This document shows, one piece after another, positions 23,819-32,621 of a stretch of DNA of 64,000 nt; positions within the stretch are counted from its first letter, which is position 1, and every line of letters begins with the position of its first letter. The notes beneath the pieces were generated by a model, which did no database searches, was not told the origin of the DNA, and was given only the letters and a program-made list of their open reading frames with translations. Source of the stretch: Neobacillus niacini (lineage in GTDB: Bacteria; Bacillota; Bacilli; Bacillales; Cytobacillaceae); the NCBI RefSeq assembly GCF_023715415.1, contig NZ_JAMBOB010000014.1, positions 17,705 to 81,704 on the forward strand. Reading direction: 5' to 3'. The translations under genes and the position numbers were made by a program.

Positions 23819-24739
23819 TTATTTTGTAAAATAAGATTCCCCTAGAATTTCTTTTTTCTCATAACTGCCTGGTGGTAGTTCTTTTTCAATAAAGGCGTTA
23901 AGTTCCGATGGTTCAAGATGATACATGACTTCAATTTCTTTTGAAAATAACAGTTTTTCTTTTTCAAGTAAGCTAGAAAGGGAAGGTTGTGGGTTTGGCT
24001 GGAGTTCTTCCTTGTTTAGAACCTGCTTTAATCCATCAACATAATATTCAAACGGACGTCCGCCTACAATTTTCACACCTTTGTTTTCTTCATTGATCAT
24101 AATAATTGTTGGAAATCCTCTAGCACCAAGGCTTCTTGCAAGAGCAAAATCTTCATTTAATAATTGTTGTCCTGCAGGCTGTTCGGCTTCCCTTACAATA
24201 CCTTCTCCATCAAGTCCAAGTTTATTGACGATTTCGATTAGAACAGAGAGATCTGAAATATTTTGATTGAACGAAAACAGGACTTCCCTAGCACGACGTA
24301 AAAACTGATATGCTAGTGCTTCGTTATGATTTTTTTGAATAACCTTATAAACACGTGAAGGCGGGTAGGAGGACTGAACGGGATTATCAATCATGAGTGA
24401 TCCATCAATCGGCATCCGAGAATGCTCGCCTACTTCCCTCCAGTGCGGGGCAACGTCCGCCGGTTTGTAAATTCCGTTTGCAGGATCGATTGGCCCATCA
24501 TGCCATTTTTCCAGCAATCCACCCATCACCGGATGAAAATTAAAATAGTGTCCATACTGTTCTTTGAATCGGCGTAAAACCGGTTCAATCGCCCAGCAAT
24601 GAGAACAAATCGGATCCGTTACATAATAAACTTCAATAGATTTCTTCGGTTGATTAAAATCAATCATCTCCATTTCTTCCTCTCCAGCCACACCACATAC
24701 ACCGGTTTCTAAATCACACATCATATTATTGTTGTTCAT
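23819..24739 (-). CDS. DsbA-family protein, SpxH/FrnE-like
   Basis: 306 residues. The ATG at 24739 follows GGAGGATTGAAC, so longer frames are not used. The thioredoxin-fold active site reads 'VTDPICSHCWAIEPVLRRF' (CxxC = CSHC). 'LGARGFPTIIMINE' carries the cis-Pro. A second Cys pair is at the N-terminus (CDLETGVCG). SpxH (YjbH) delivers the regulator Spx to ClpXP; FrnE-type proteins are cytoplasmic dithiol oxidoreductases. The sequence does not decide between these roles. It is divergent from the TetR gene and may be part of its thiol- or electrophile-stress regulon. Confidence 0.75.
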   Translation of the reverse strand: MNNNNMMCDLETGVCGVAGEEEMEMIDFNQPKKSIEVYYVTDPICSHCWAIEPVLRRFKEQYGHYFNFHPVMGGLLEKWHDGPIDPANGIYKPADVAPHWREVGEHSRMPIDGSLMIDNPVQSSYPPSRVYKVIQKNHNEALAYQFLRRAREVLFSFNQNISDLSVLIEIVNKLGLDGEGIVREAEQPAGQQLLNEDFALARSLGARGFPTIIMINEENKGVKIVGGRPFEYYVDGLKQVLNKEELQPNPQPSLSSLLEKEKLLFSKEIEVMYHLEPSELNAFIEKELPPGSYEKKEILGESYFTK

Positions 24740-24775
24740 GTTCAATCCTCCTACAATCCTTTGTATTTGCTTTAT

Positions 24776-24805
24776 ACTAGTATCATAGTAAATAATGATA
24801 GTAAT
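24776..24805. promoter_or_regulatory. Imperfect inverted repeat between divergent DsbA-like and TetR genes
   Basis: ACTAGTATCAT, AGTAAATA, ATGATAGTAAT: symmetric apart from one extra base. It lies in the shared promoter region and is the natural candidate for the TetR-family operator. Confidence 0.5.
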
Positions 24806-24883
24806 CCATACCGATAGTTCCTTCGATTTGTCGTTTATCCAACACATTGATGAAATTGTTGAAAAAGTAGGAGTGATACCAAA

Positions 24884-25444
24884 ATGACTCAACCAAAGAG
24901 TGATCCACGAGTTCTCCGGACTCGCAGATTAATAATGGATTCTTTCATTGAACTTTCCGCTAAAAAGGAATTTAAGGATATTACCGTAAAGGATATTACA
25001 ACAGAAGCGATGATTAATCGTGCCACTTTCTATTATCATTTCGAAGATATCTATGACCTATTAGAGAAGGCATTATCTGAAGTATTATTAGTCAATTTGA
25101 ACGGTGATTTTTATAAGAATGACAAACTAGATGAAGAGGCGTTTGTTAGTATTTTTCTAGCGGTCACCAACTTTCAAAAGTCATTATCCAACCGTTGTCA
25201 TAGAGGATACGAAGATACCATTGCTCGTATTATCAGGGAGCAGCTCGAAATCATTTTTTATAAAATGTTGGTAAAACAAAATGCCGGAGAAGAAGATGAA
25301 GCGCTTAAACTGAATGCCGTTATCTTAAGTTGGGGGATTTACGGAGCATCTGTAGAATGGAAACGAAAGGGTATAGATGTTCAGCCGGAAGAGTTCATTA
25401 AACCAGCCCTTCCCTATTTACTGTCAGGGATCGAGTATGTTTAA
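24884..25444 (+). CDS. TetR/AcrR-family transcription regulator
   Basis: 186 residues. The N-terminal HTH is 'RTRRLIMDSFIELSAKKEFK', 'DITVKDITTEAMINRATFYY', 'HFEDIYDLLEKAL', the standard TetR pattern. The C-terminal ligand domain is helical and unlike any I can name. It is divergent from the DsbA/YdhR pair and probably controls it. Confidence 0.88.
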   Translation: MTQPKSDPRVLRTRRLIMDSFIELSAKKEFKDITVKDITTEAMINRATFYYHFEDIYDLLEKALSEVLLVNLNGDFYKNDKLDEEAFVSIFLAVTNFQKSLSNRCHRGYEDTIARIIREQLEIIFYKMLVKQNAGEEDEALKLNAVILSWGIYGASVEWKRKGIDVQPEEFIKPALPYLLSGIEYV

Positions 25445-25502
25445 AGCCCCTGCTTGGCGACCGTAAAAAATCTCTTCGACAAATGTCGATTGAATTCTTC
25501 TC

Positions 25503-25755
25503 AACTAAACGTTTGATTAAAACTCCCCTAAACCCATATAAAAAACGAACTTTACCCTCCTTTCAGATGAATTTCTTGTCGAGAAGGAGGTTTGTTTTCT
25601 CCCCAATTCCTACAAGGTTAGCCAATAAGAACGACTTTCCACAATCCTTGACGGGTTCTTCCAAAATAGCATGGTAATCAAACGATTGATTAAATATGCC
25701 CCAAACCCTTTCAAACACATGGTCGACACCCAAAATCTCGAGAAAAATTTATCGA
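25503..25755. repeat. Array of AATCAAACGTTTGATT units, locus 2
   Basis: AACTAAACGTTTGATT at 25503-25518 and AATCAAACGATTGATT at 25676-25691, 173 bases apart. TGTCGA at 25577 and TATCGA near 25750 follow at the same 57-58 base distance as in locus 1 (11460-11906). No gene is supported between 25445 and 25848. Confidence 0.6.
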
Positions 25756-25848
25756 AACCTGATACCTAATTAATGATTGCACCGGCAATAGCACACATGT
25801 AAATGAAAGTGAATAATGTGTTAAAAAGCTTTTTAGGAGTGATGACTC

Positions 25849-26217
25849 ATGGATATACCTGTTTCTGGCTTTATGTATGCTTCAGACGATTCAGACCCAA
25901 TGCATTCCCATCGACTTTACATTACTTCGTGGGATGGAAGGCCCGTTCATTCTCATGGATTTAGCGGCGTAACATCTTTTGACGATGGACATAGCCATCA
26001 CTACGCTGGACAGACTGAACCGGCACCTACCGGGGTCCCACATACCCATAGATATTTCACCTTTACCTCTATTGATGACAGACATAGGCACCAAATTCAA
26101 GGAGTAACAGGCCCTGCCATTCCTTATGGAAATGGTGGGCATTATCACGAATTTAGTGGTTTTACCTCTGTAGAAGAAGCCCATAGACACCATTATGGTG
26201 GAACAACACGTCTCTAA
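25849..26217 (+). CDS. YmaF-family His-rich repeat protein
   Basis: 122 residues with five imperfect repeats built on H-x-H pairs: 'MHSHRLYITSWDGRPVHSHG', 'FSGVTSFDDGHSHHYAGQTE', 'PHTHRYFTFTSIDDRHRHQI', 'GHYHEFSGFTSVEEAHRHHY'. B. subtilis YmaF belongs to this family and has no established role. The regular His pairs suggest metal binding. No signal peptide. AGGAGTGATGACTC lies upstream. Confidence 0.8.
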   Translation: MDIPVSGFMYASDDSDPMHSHRLYITSWDGRPVHSHGFSGVTSFDDGHSHHYAGQTEPAPTGVPHTHRYFTFTSIDDRHRHQIQGVTGPAIPYGNGGHYHEFSGFTSVEEAHRHHYGGTTRL

Positions 26218-26252
26218 AATCAAGCCCTTCCGAGGTGGATTTTTTCCATATA

Positions 26253-26299
26253 AAAAACAAAGGGAGGTTTCTATGTAAATAGAAATCCCCCCTTTTTAG
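26253..26299. terminator. Bidirectional terminator
   Basis: AAAGGGAGGTTTCTAT, GTAA, ATAGAAATCCCCCCTTT, then TTAG. It lies between the convergent YmaF-like and short repeat-protein genes. Confidence 0.85.
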
Positions 26300-26300
26300 A

Positions 26301-26651
26301 TTACCAACATCTACATGTAAATAAACAATTAATATTCCGGCATTGTTTGCGTTCATTATTATTTTGATTTTTATTATGATTGCAATTACTGTTTTTCATT
26401 TGACCACATTTGTTGTTTTGGTTATCCATACTCTTTTTGTTCTGATTTTGTTTGCTGTTTTGGTGTTGCTTTTTATAAATATCCTGCTTGTCATTTTTGT
26501 CCTGTTTTTTGCAATCATCCTGCTTACCACCATCTTCGTGCTTGCCGTTTTGATTCTGTTTTTCTTTATCTTCATGCTTGTCTTTACCTTGATGATGCTT
26601 ATGCTGGTGTTTCTTCTTACCCTTCATTCCCCTTACTCCCCTTCTTAACAA
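26301..26651 (-). CDS. Short paralogue of the Cys/Lys-rich repeat protein
   Basis: 116 residues. The N-terminus (MLRRGVRGMKGKKKHQHK then HHQGKDKHEDKEKQ) and C-terminus (NNNERKQCRNINCLFTCRCW) match the protein at 12017-13006. In the middle it has only one DDCKKQDKNDKQD-like unit instead of nine, then an Asn/Gln-rich stretch. The conserved ends on a variable core point to a structural protein whose C-terminal Cys motif is the functional part. The upstream block GGGTTTGGACGAACT and the downstream hairpin are also conserved. Confidence 0.7.
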   Translation of the reverse strand: MLRRGVRGMKGKKKHQHKHHQGKDKHEDKEKQNQNGKHEDGGKQDDCKKQDKNDKQDIYKKQHQNSKQNQNKKSMDNQNNKCGQMKNSNCNHNKNQNNNERKQCRNINCLFTCRCW

Positions 26652-26737
26652 ACTCTTATATAGCTAGTTTATTAAAATAGTTGAAAAGGGTTTGGACGAA
26701 CTGCCATCATAAGTAGTTTTTTATTTAAAAATCCTTG

Positions 26738-26790
26738 GGAACGGTTCTCCTACCCTTTTTCTTTTAACGTGGCCTCTCAAGAACCATCCC
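26738..26790. repeat. REP palindrome H
   Basis: GGGAACGGTTCTCC, a loop, then CTCAAGAACCATCCCC. It is a diverged member of the REP family and overlaps the last codons of the GerC gene. Confidence 0.6.
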
Positions 26791-27949
26791 CCTGTCCCTT
26801 CAACAGCGTATCGACCCCAGCGTTGATTCTATTTATACTTTTTAATGGGGCAATGTCCACATGGATGTCTTTTTTATTTAATGTGGGGAATTTCCCGCTG
26901 ATTTGAAGGTCCTTCCAATCATCGTGCATAAATCGGTACAGATAGTCCTCAAATTGATAAATATCCCCACCGATTTTTTGACTTTTTAAATAGGCAGTAT
27001 ATACTTCTTTACGTATTTCTTCTTGAATCTGTCTTTTGATGGTTGGGGAGAGAATCTGTTTGCTTGATTCTCTGACAATCGCAGAGATTTTTATATCTAA
27101 ACCAATTTGTATCCCATTTTGATCAATGTTCACCTTTCGTTTCATCTTTGGGTTCAATAATTCGATTTGTACAAATTCCTTCTTTCCTGCATTTTTATCA
27201 CTGAAAACAACGGGCGAACGGACAGATTTGTTATTGACTCGAATAAAACCCTCGAGATCCTTTTCCGTTAAGTGACCCTTCAATTTTTTCCCTTTTAAAA
27301 GATAGGCACCATTAAAAATAGTCACAGGCAATTTATCTTGATCCTTCAGGATGATGGCATCATTCGTGGATATGCTTGGCACTAGTATCGTTTTGGATGG
27401 TTCATGTAATTGATAGACAAGTCCCTGCAGTGACAAAGCTGGAATAGAAGAATCCTGCTGCTGCATGTATTCTGGCTGAACAATCCTGGCGTTGGTGTAG
27501 GCATAATTAAACGGAACCTTCGTGGTAAAAATCTTTGCCACCGGTTCCTCCGTACCGTAAACCCAGCCCGTTAGGCGGATATTGAAATTCGTATCTAACG
27601 CCTCTACTGTTTTACTTATTCTGTTTTCTAATACGGACTTTCCAAAAACAAACACATTTAACTGATCGTAATTTACTGGAATTTGAATGCCATGGTAGAT
27701 CTTAATAATCGCATCTTCTACCGTTTTTCCTTTTCCTTCGCCAAGCCAAACAACGCTAGGTTTGTCACTTTTTCCCTGATCCGATTTCGCAACATTTGAG
27801 AAATCTAGGAACTGGAGCACCACATGATACTCATCATTCACATAGTCAATTCCAATCCCAACTGCATAGGCTTGGGATTGAATTTCAGGAATCTTAACAC
27901 ACCCCGTTAAAACAGTAAGAATACAGATCATGTATAGAAATTTCCTCAT
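26777..27949 (-). CDS. Spore germination lipoprotein, Ger(x)C family
   Basis: 390 residues. The lipoprotein signal peptide is 'FLYMICILTVLTGC', with the lipid-modified Cys about residue 17. The rest is the Ger(x)C fold: 'YAVGIGIDYVNDEYHVVLQF', 'LNVFVFGKSVLENRISKTVE', C-terminal three-sheet domain. It is the C subunit of a GerA-type germinant receptor on the outer face of the spore inner membrane. The ATG immediately follows the TAA of the A-subunit gene, so translation is coupled. Confidence 0.92.
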   Translation of the reverse strand: MRKFLYMICILTVLTGCVKIPEIQSQAYAVGIGIDYVNDEYHVVLQFLDFSNVAKSDQGKSDKPSVVWLGEGKGKTVEDAIIKIYHGIQIPVNYDQLNVFVFGKSVLENRISKTVEALDTNFNIRLTGWVYGTEEPVAKIFTTKVPFNYAYTNARIVQPEYMQQQDSSIPALSLQGLVYQLHEPSKTILVPSISTNDAIILKDQDKLPVTIFNGAYLLKGKKLKGHLTEKDLEGFIRVNNKSVRSPVVFSDKNAGKKEFVQIELLNPKMKRKVNIDQNGIQIGLDIKISAIVRESSKQILSPTIKRQIQEEIRKEVYTAYLKSQKIGGDIYQFEDYLYRFMHDDWKDLQISGKFPTLNKKDIHVDIAPLKSINRINAGVDTLLKGQGDGS

Positions 27950-29362
27950 TTATTCACCTGATCTCGTGCCATCTTTATTATGTAGTGCTGCAGTCCTTTT
28001 TTTCATGAGTGAAAACGGAATGCGGAAAAAGGTATAGAGGAGATCTCTGCCTCTTGGCGAAGAGATATCCGCTAATAATGGAACTCCAAAGGATTTCAAC
28101 CTTGTTAAATAAAGAAAAACGAACATGAGGCTGATGAAAAACCCATAAATCCCCATATAGTAGCTAAAAGTTAGAACGAACACTCTAAATAGAAAAATGT
28201 TACCTGCTAGAGACTGGTTAACAAGAGTAAAACTAGAAATCGCTGTGATGCCAATGACAACCAGCATGGTTGGAGATGTGATCCCTCCGCGAATGGCTGC
28301 ATCACCTATTATCAATCCTCCAAGAACGGCAACGGTTTGCCCAATTCCCTTCGGCAAGCGTGCCCCTCCTTCTTTAAACAACTCAAACATGACAAGCATG
28401 AGTAATGCCTCCATTAATGGTGAAAGTGGCAATCCTATTCTCGAAACCGTAATCGTTGCAATCAGCGGAAGGGGCAATTGCCCAACATTATGTGTGATTA
28501 AAGCCGTATAAAAGCCAGGCAGGAACGTTGTCGTAAATAGACCGATAATCCGCAAAGTTCTTTCCAACGAAGCATAATAAAAACTCGTATTTTCATCTTC
28601 TGGAGTCTTAAAAAGAAAAGACAGATCAATCGGTGCAATCAACGCTGTCGGGGCTCCATCCACTAGAATGGAAAACCTCCCTTGATTGAGGGCCTCTGTG
28701 ACAAAATCAGGTCTGCCTGTATAGTCAATGAGAGGTACAAGCGTAAATTTATTGTCCAATATATGTTCCGTCAGCATAGAGGAGCTGGTAAGGATATCAA
28801 TATCTAAAGCCGTAAGACGTCCTTGTACATCTCTTAAAATTTCTTCATTTATGATATCCCTAATATAAAGGAGAGAAATTCTTGTATTCGTTCTTTTGCC
28901 GATCGTGTAATCTTCTACCACTAAAGATTTCGTCCGTAGCCTTTTGCGGACTAGTCCAAGGTTTATCGTGATATCCTCCACAAATCCATCCTTCGGTCCG
29001 CGAACCGAAACCTCTGCCACCGACTCATCCGGCTGTCTTGCGGGAGATTTACTAATATCATAAAATAGAATAGTATCTCCAGGAGGTATCACCATAAGCT
29101 TTCCTGAAAAAATCGCTTCCTCTATTTTTTCAGCATCAATATCCTTTTTACTGATAACCTCCATCTGTAAAGATTGATAAATGGAGCTGGAAGTTTCCAT
29201 TGAGGGCAATACAAACGAGGGAATCAAACTCGCATCACTTAAGGGCTTACAATAGACAAAAACAGATGATTTCCCCTTAGAATGCTCCTCTTTTATTTCG
29301 ATATCAGATGAATGGTTGAATAGCTTCTGCAGGTTTTCAATAGAGAAAAGCTGTTCATTCAT
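27950..29362 (-). CDS. Spore germination receptor A subunit (GerAA family)
   Basis: 470 residues. The N-terminal cytoplasmic domain includes 'RGPKDGFVEDITINLGLVRK' and 'TRISLLYIRDIINEEIL'. The C-terminal membrane part has 'VDGAPTALIAPIDLSFLF', 'PGFYTALITHNVGQLPLPLI', 'GLPLSPLMEALLMLVMFELF' and 'GGLIIGDAAIRGGITSPTML'. GerAA subunits oligomerise and release ions when nutrient binds. It overlaps the B-subunit gene by four bases (ATGA). The gene order here is B-A-C instead of the common A-B-C. Confidence 0.93.
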   Translation of the reverse strand: MNEQLFSIENLQKLFNHSSDIEIKEEHSKGKSSVFVYCKPLSDASLIPSFVLPSMETSSSIYQSLQMEVISKKDIDAEKIEEAIFSGKLMVIPPGDTILFYDISKSPARQPDESVAEVSVRGPKDGFVEDITINLGLVRKRLRTKSLVVEDYTIGKRTNTRISLLYIRDIINEEILRDVQGRLTALDIDILTSSSMLTEHILDNKFTLVPLIDYTGRPDFVTEALNQGRFSILVDGAPTALIAPIDLSFLFKTPEDENTSFYYASLERTLRIIGLFTTTFLPGFYTALITHNVGQLPLPLIATITVSRIGLPLSPLMEALLMLVMFELFKEGGARLPKGIGQTVAVLGGLIIGDAAIRGGITSPTMLVVIGITAISSFTLVNQSLAGNIFLFRVFVLTFSYYMGIYGFFISLMFVFLYLTRLKSFGVPLLADISSPRGRDLLYTFFRIPFSLMKKRTAALHNKDGTRSGE

Positions 29363-30447
29363 GATTCAATCCTCCCCCCTGACCACTTCTGTTTATTCTT
29401 TACAACAAATATCGCCAAGATGGAGATTTGTATGGTTAAAAAAAAGAATGACAGAGGTCTGTAATATCCATAGATAATGGTAGAGAATGTACTTTGATCA
29501 AATGGATACATACAGGCGATAAAAAGGATACCGTATAGAATCCTTACTACTTTTACATTCACTCTTCCTTTGGTAAGAATCCGGGATGCGATGAATACAT
29601 ATAAACTGATTCTAATCACTCCACCTGAAAGCCACTGAAAAATCGCAAAAAAATCAGCATGAGAGAAATATCGGCCAATGGTAATTAGGCGCCACTCTTC
29701 ATAAGCGGGATATCGATAATGAGAAGCCTGTTCTGGTCCAAACTCAACAATCGCTGCCATTGTAGGTCCTAGCGTTAAGCCTATGATAACCAATCCAACA
29801 ATGAATAATTGCTTTCTTGAAACAGCCTTTTGTAATACTGGAGTTAAAAAAATGATGATAAATAATTCTAAGATTGGTAAAGAAGTATACAGAAGACCCT
29901 TCGTCATGGGTAAATAGCCATCCGTAAACACTGGGAATAACAGTTCATAATGCTTTTTCTTCATATTGGCAAACGAAATAAAAAATCCTAAGAAAAGAAC
30001 GATAGGGCAAAGAATACTGCTTAAAAGTCCCATCGAAAACAAGCCAGACACTGTACAGAGCAAACAGAAAAGGAGTAAGACAAGTGCCAGTGTAAAACTG
30101 TTAAATCCTTGCATGTAGCTCAATTGTGACCAGTAAATGATATCCTGTGCCGTTACAAAAGCATCAATCAGCATATAAATAGACAATGGTAATAGAAGGA
30201 GGTAATAACTAAGCCTACTCCCGTGATCCTTTACTAGCTGAATAATGGAAGTTTTGTTTACGATCGCGACAATCTTGTAGAGAACATATATCCATAAAGG
30301 TAGAATGATAATCGTTGCAAGGATACTAATCCAAGAATCTCTTTTGGCTGTGGTTAACAGAAAGGGAATAATCTCCACATGAGCAAACAAGCCAACAGAT
30401 AGTAAAATCATGTACACAATTGAAATAAACCGTAACTTATTTTGCAT
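29359..30447 (-). CDS. Spore germination receptor B subunit (GerAB, APC-type permease)
   Basis: 362 residues with ten hydrophobic segments, matching the spore-permease family: 'YMILLSVGLFAHVEIIPFLL', 'DSWISILATIIILPLWIYVL', 'KGLLYTSLPILELFIIIFL'. GerAB-type subunits bind the germinant in an amino-acid-transporter-like pocket. It is the first gene of the B-A-C operon, with AAAGGAAATAAGTAT before the ATG. The actual germinant cannot be inferred. Confidence 0.9.
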   Translation of the reverse strand: MQNKLRFISIVYMILLSVGLFAHVEIIPFLLTTAKRDSWISILATIIILPLWIYVLYKIVAIVNKTSIIQLVKDHGSRLSYYLLLLPLSIYMLIDAFVTAQDIIYWSQLSYMQGFNSFTLALVLLLFCLLCTVSGLFSMGLLSSILCPIVLFLGFFISFANMKKKHYELLFPVFTDGYLPMTKGLLYTSLPILELFIIIFLTPVLQKAVSRKQLFIVGLVIIGLTLGPTMAAIVEFGPEQASHYRYPAYEEWRLITIGRYFSHADFFAIFQWLSGGVIRISLYVFIASRILTKGRVNVKVVRILYGILFIACMYPFDQSTFSTIIYGYYRPLSFFFLTIQISILAIFVVKNKQKWSGGRIES

Positions 30448-30609
30448 ATACTTATTTCCTTTTTTCCATATTATTCATCTAAACATTGAAACCTATGCAC
30501 TGTAGTGATTGATACCGATTCGTGTGTTTATTTGGCTCTTTTTGTATTAAACCAATTTTTTAGTCACAAGTGCTTAATTGAATGAAAATATACAGGAAGA
30601 AAGTTACAT

Positions 30610-30636
30610 TTGGTGCCAGGCACCAAGTGATATAAT
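30610..30636 (+). promoter_or_regulatory. Palindrome and -10 element upstream of the AAA cassette
   Basis: TTGGTGCCAGGCACCAA at 30610-30626 is a perfect palindrome found as a dispersed repeat in Bacillus-group genomes. TATAAT follows at 30631-30636, with no strong -35. The palindrome may overlap the promoter by insertion. The rest of 30448-30707 shows nothing else. Confidence 0.4.
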
Positions 30637-30707
30637 AGTATAATCATGGAAATTTCACTAAACAATACGAATACAAGTAGCAAGATGCCAAAAGGAGATT
30701 TTAGGAA

Positions 30708-32372
30708 ATGACTGGAGAAAACATTTCTGATTTTAAAATAGTCTTATCAAACCTATTAAAAGCTAGATTTCCCTATTTATATATATCTACATGGGAAGAA
30801 GAACGCGCAGTAGACGTGATCCGATTGGTGGCTTCCAACGAACGTCTAATCAAGACAACACGTAAAGTCTTTACTTGGAGTGTCACAAAAGGGTTATCTG
30901 AAAATGGTCAAAAAGGAAAAGAAGAAACAAAGGCCCCCCTCAAAGCACTCGATTTTATTGAGAATTTTCAGGAGCCAGCCATTTTCATCCTAAAAGATTT
31001 TCATGTGTACTTCGGTGCACATGGCCGGCAGGGTGATAATCAATTGATAAGAAAAATTCGCGATCTCTTACCGACATTGAAACAAAGCCCGAGTCCTAAG
31101 AACGTGATTTTTGTCAGCCCAAGCCTAGTACTGCCAGATGACTTACAAAAAGATTTGACGATTGTCGATTTTGACCTGCCCAACTTTTCTGAAATTAAAC
31201 TGGTATTAGATGAAATGATTTATGCGAACCAGAGCAGCGGCAGAATTGTGATTGACCTTGAAGACGAAGAAAAGGAACGACTTGCAAAGGCTGCTTTAGG
31301 ATTAACACTGCATGAAGCGGAAAATGCATTTGCACGTGCGATGGTAGAAGACGGACGTTTAGATATAAATGATGTCGAGGTTATTATTGAAGAAAAGCGG
31401 CAGATTATTAAGAAATCAGGAATTTTAGAATTTATTAAAAGTGACCTGAAAATTGAGGATGTCGGCGGACTTGAAAATCTCAAGCGCTGGTTAAAAAAAC
31501 GAGACAAATCCTGGCTTGATTCTGCACAGAAATATGGACTTCCTGCTCCTAAAGGAGTACTGATCACAGGGGTACCTGGCTGTGGGAAAAGCTTGATTGC
31601 AAAATCCATCTCTGCGATGTGGCAACTTCCTCTTCTACGCCTAGATATGGGGAAAATTTTTAGCGGAATTGTCGGAAGCAGTGAAGAAAATATGCGCAAA
31701 GCGATTCAAACCGTTGAGGCCATCTCTCCTTCTATTCTGTGGATTGATGAAATTGAAAAAGGATTTAGCGGCCTTTCCTCTGGTGGAGATAGCGGGACAT
31801 CAAGCCGAATTTTTGGGACCTTCCTTACATGGATGCAGGAAAAAACCAAACCAGTTTTTGTCGTGGCGACAGCCAATAACATTCATTCGTTACCGGCAGA
31901 GTTACTGCGTAAAGGACGCTTTGATGAAATTTTCTTTGTCGACCTCCCTACGATTAAGGAAAGAATGCAAATCTTCCGAGTACATATGCAAAAGCGGTTA
32001 AAGGATCCTTTCGTCATTGGACAATTTGAAATCAATGAAAATGTACTTGAAAGATTGGCTCAGATGACCGAAGGCTATGTAGGAGCGGAGATTGAACAAA
32101 TCGTCATTTCTGCTTTGTTTGAAGCATTCTCAGAAGACCGAGGGATTGAATTTGGCGACTTTGAAAAAGCCATCGTTACTACAGTTCCCCTCTCCATCAC
32201 CCAGGCAGAGCAAATTCATTCCATTCGAGAATGGGCCAATGTTCGTGCCGTCGCAGCTACACCAAAGGAAGACCGTGTCGAGTACAAAAGTAAAAAAGAA
32301 GTCGTCTTATCCCCTCCTCCACAAGATGAAGATGTCAATATGGAAAGAGGCGGCAGAGCGGTAGATTTTTAA
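30708..32372 (+). CDS. Ycf46-like AAA+ ATPase
   Basis: 554 residues. The N-terminal half (about 1-240) follows the Ycf46 pattern: 'LLKARFPYLYISTWEEERAV', 'AIFILKDFHVYF'. The classical AAA+ domain follows: Walker A 'GVPGCGKSLIAKSI', Walker B 'PSILWIDEIEKGFSG', sensor 1 'VFVVATANNIHSLPAELL', arginine finger 'RKGRFDEIFFVDLP', and the small domain 'MTEGYVGAEIEQIVISAL'. The motifs are FtsH/proteasome-ATPase-like, but no protease domain is present. The tail ends GGRAVDF, similar to the HhH protein encoded three genes on. First gene of a five-gene cassette, probably a remodelling ATPase for its partners. Confidence 0.85.
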   Translation: MTGENISDFKIVLSNLLKARFPYLYISTWEEERAVDVIRLVASNERLIKTTRKVFTWSVTKGLSENGQKGKEETKAPLKALDFIENFQEPAIFILKDFHVYFGAHGRQGDNQLIRKIRDLLPTLKQSPSPKNVIFVSPSLVLPDDLQKDLTIVDFDLPNFSEIKLVLDEMIYANQSSGRIVIDLEDEEKERLAKAALGLTLHEAENAFARAMVEDGRLDINDVEVIIEEKRQIIKKSGILEFIKSDLKIEDVGGLENLKRWLKKRDKSWLDSAQKYGLPAPKGVLITGVPGCGKSLIAKSISAMWQLPLLRLDMGKIFSGIVGSSEENMRKAIQTVEAISPSILWIDEIEKGFSGLSSGGDSGTSSRIFGTFLTWMQEKTKPVFVVATANNIHSLPAELLRKGRFDEIFFVDLPTIKERMQIFRVHMQKRLKDPFVIGQFEINENVLERLAQMTEGYVGAEIEQIVISALFEAFSEDRGIEFGDFEKAIVTTVPLSITQAEQIHSIREWANVRAVAATPKEDRVEYKSKKEVVLSPPPQDEDVNMERGGRAVDF

Positions 32373-32393
32373 CTAGTAAGGACGGTGTATAAA

Positions 32394-32621
32394 ATGTCAA
32401 AGCAATTACGAATACAAATTTTCCAAGACGGTCAAATCCAAGCAGAAGTGCTAGGCGTGAAGGGGAAAAAATGCACTGATTATATCTCCTTGCTTGAAGA
32501 ACTATTAGAAGCAGAAATCATTGAATCACAATATACCTCTGCTTACTACGAAACAGAAGAAGTTCATGTAGAGGATATACAAGCACACTCCATTACGATA
32601 AACAAAAAGGGGGGTAACTAA
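32394..32621 (+). CDS. DUF2997 protein
   Basis: 75 residues from the ATG at 32394, which has AAGGACGG upstream. 'QLRIQIFQDGQIQAEVLGVK' and 'GKKCTDYISLLEELLEAEII' fit DUF2997: two strands, a conserved KGKxC turn, then a helix. The Cys may be functional. In cyanobacteria DUF2997 and DUF1257 (Ycf35) proteins are encoded together, and the next gene here is DUF1257-like. The stop codon directly abuts the next ATG. Confidence 0.75.
   Translation: MSKQLRIQIFQDGQIQAEVLGVKGKKCTDYISLLEELLEAEIIESQYTSAYYETEEVHVEDIQAHSITINKKGGN

Noticed and set aside
24740..24892. Extension of the DsbA-like protein to 24892
   Set aside because: It would overlap the divergent TetR start and lacks a ribosome site; the ATG at 24739 has GGAGG.
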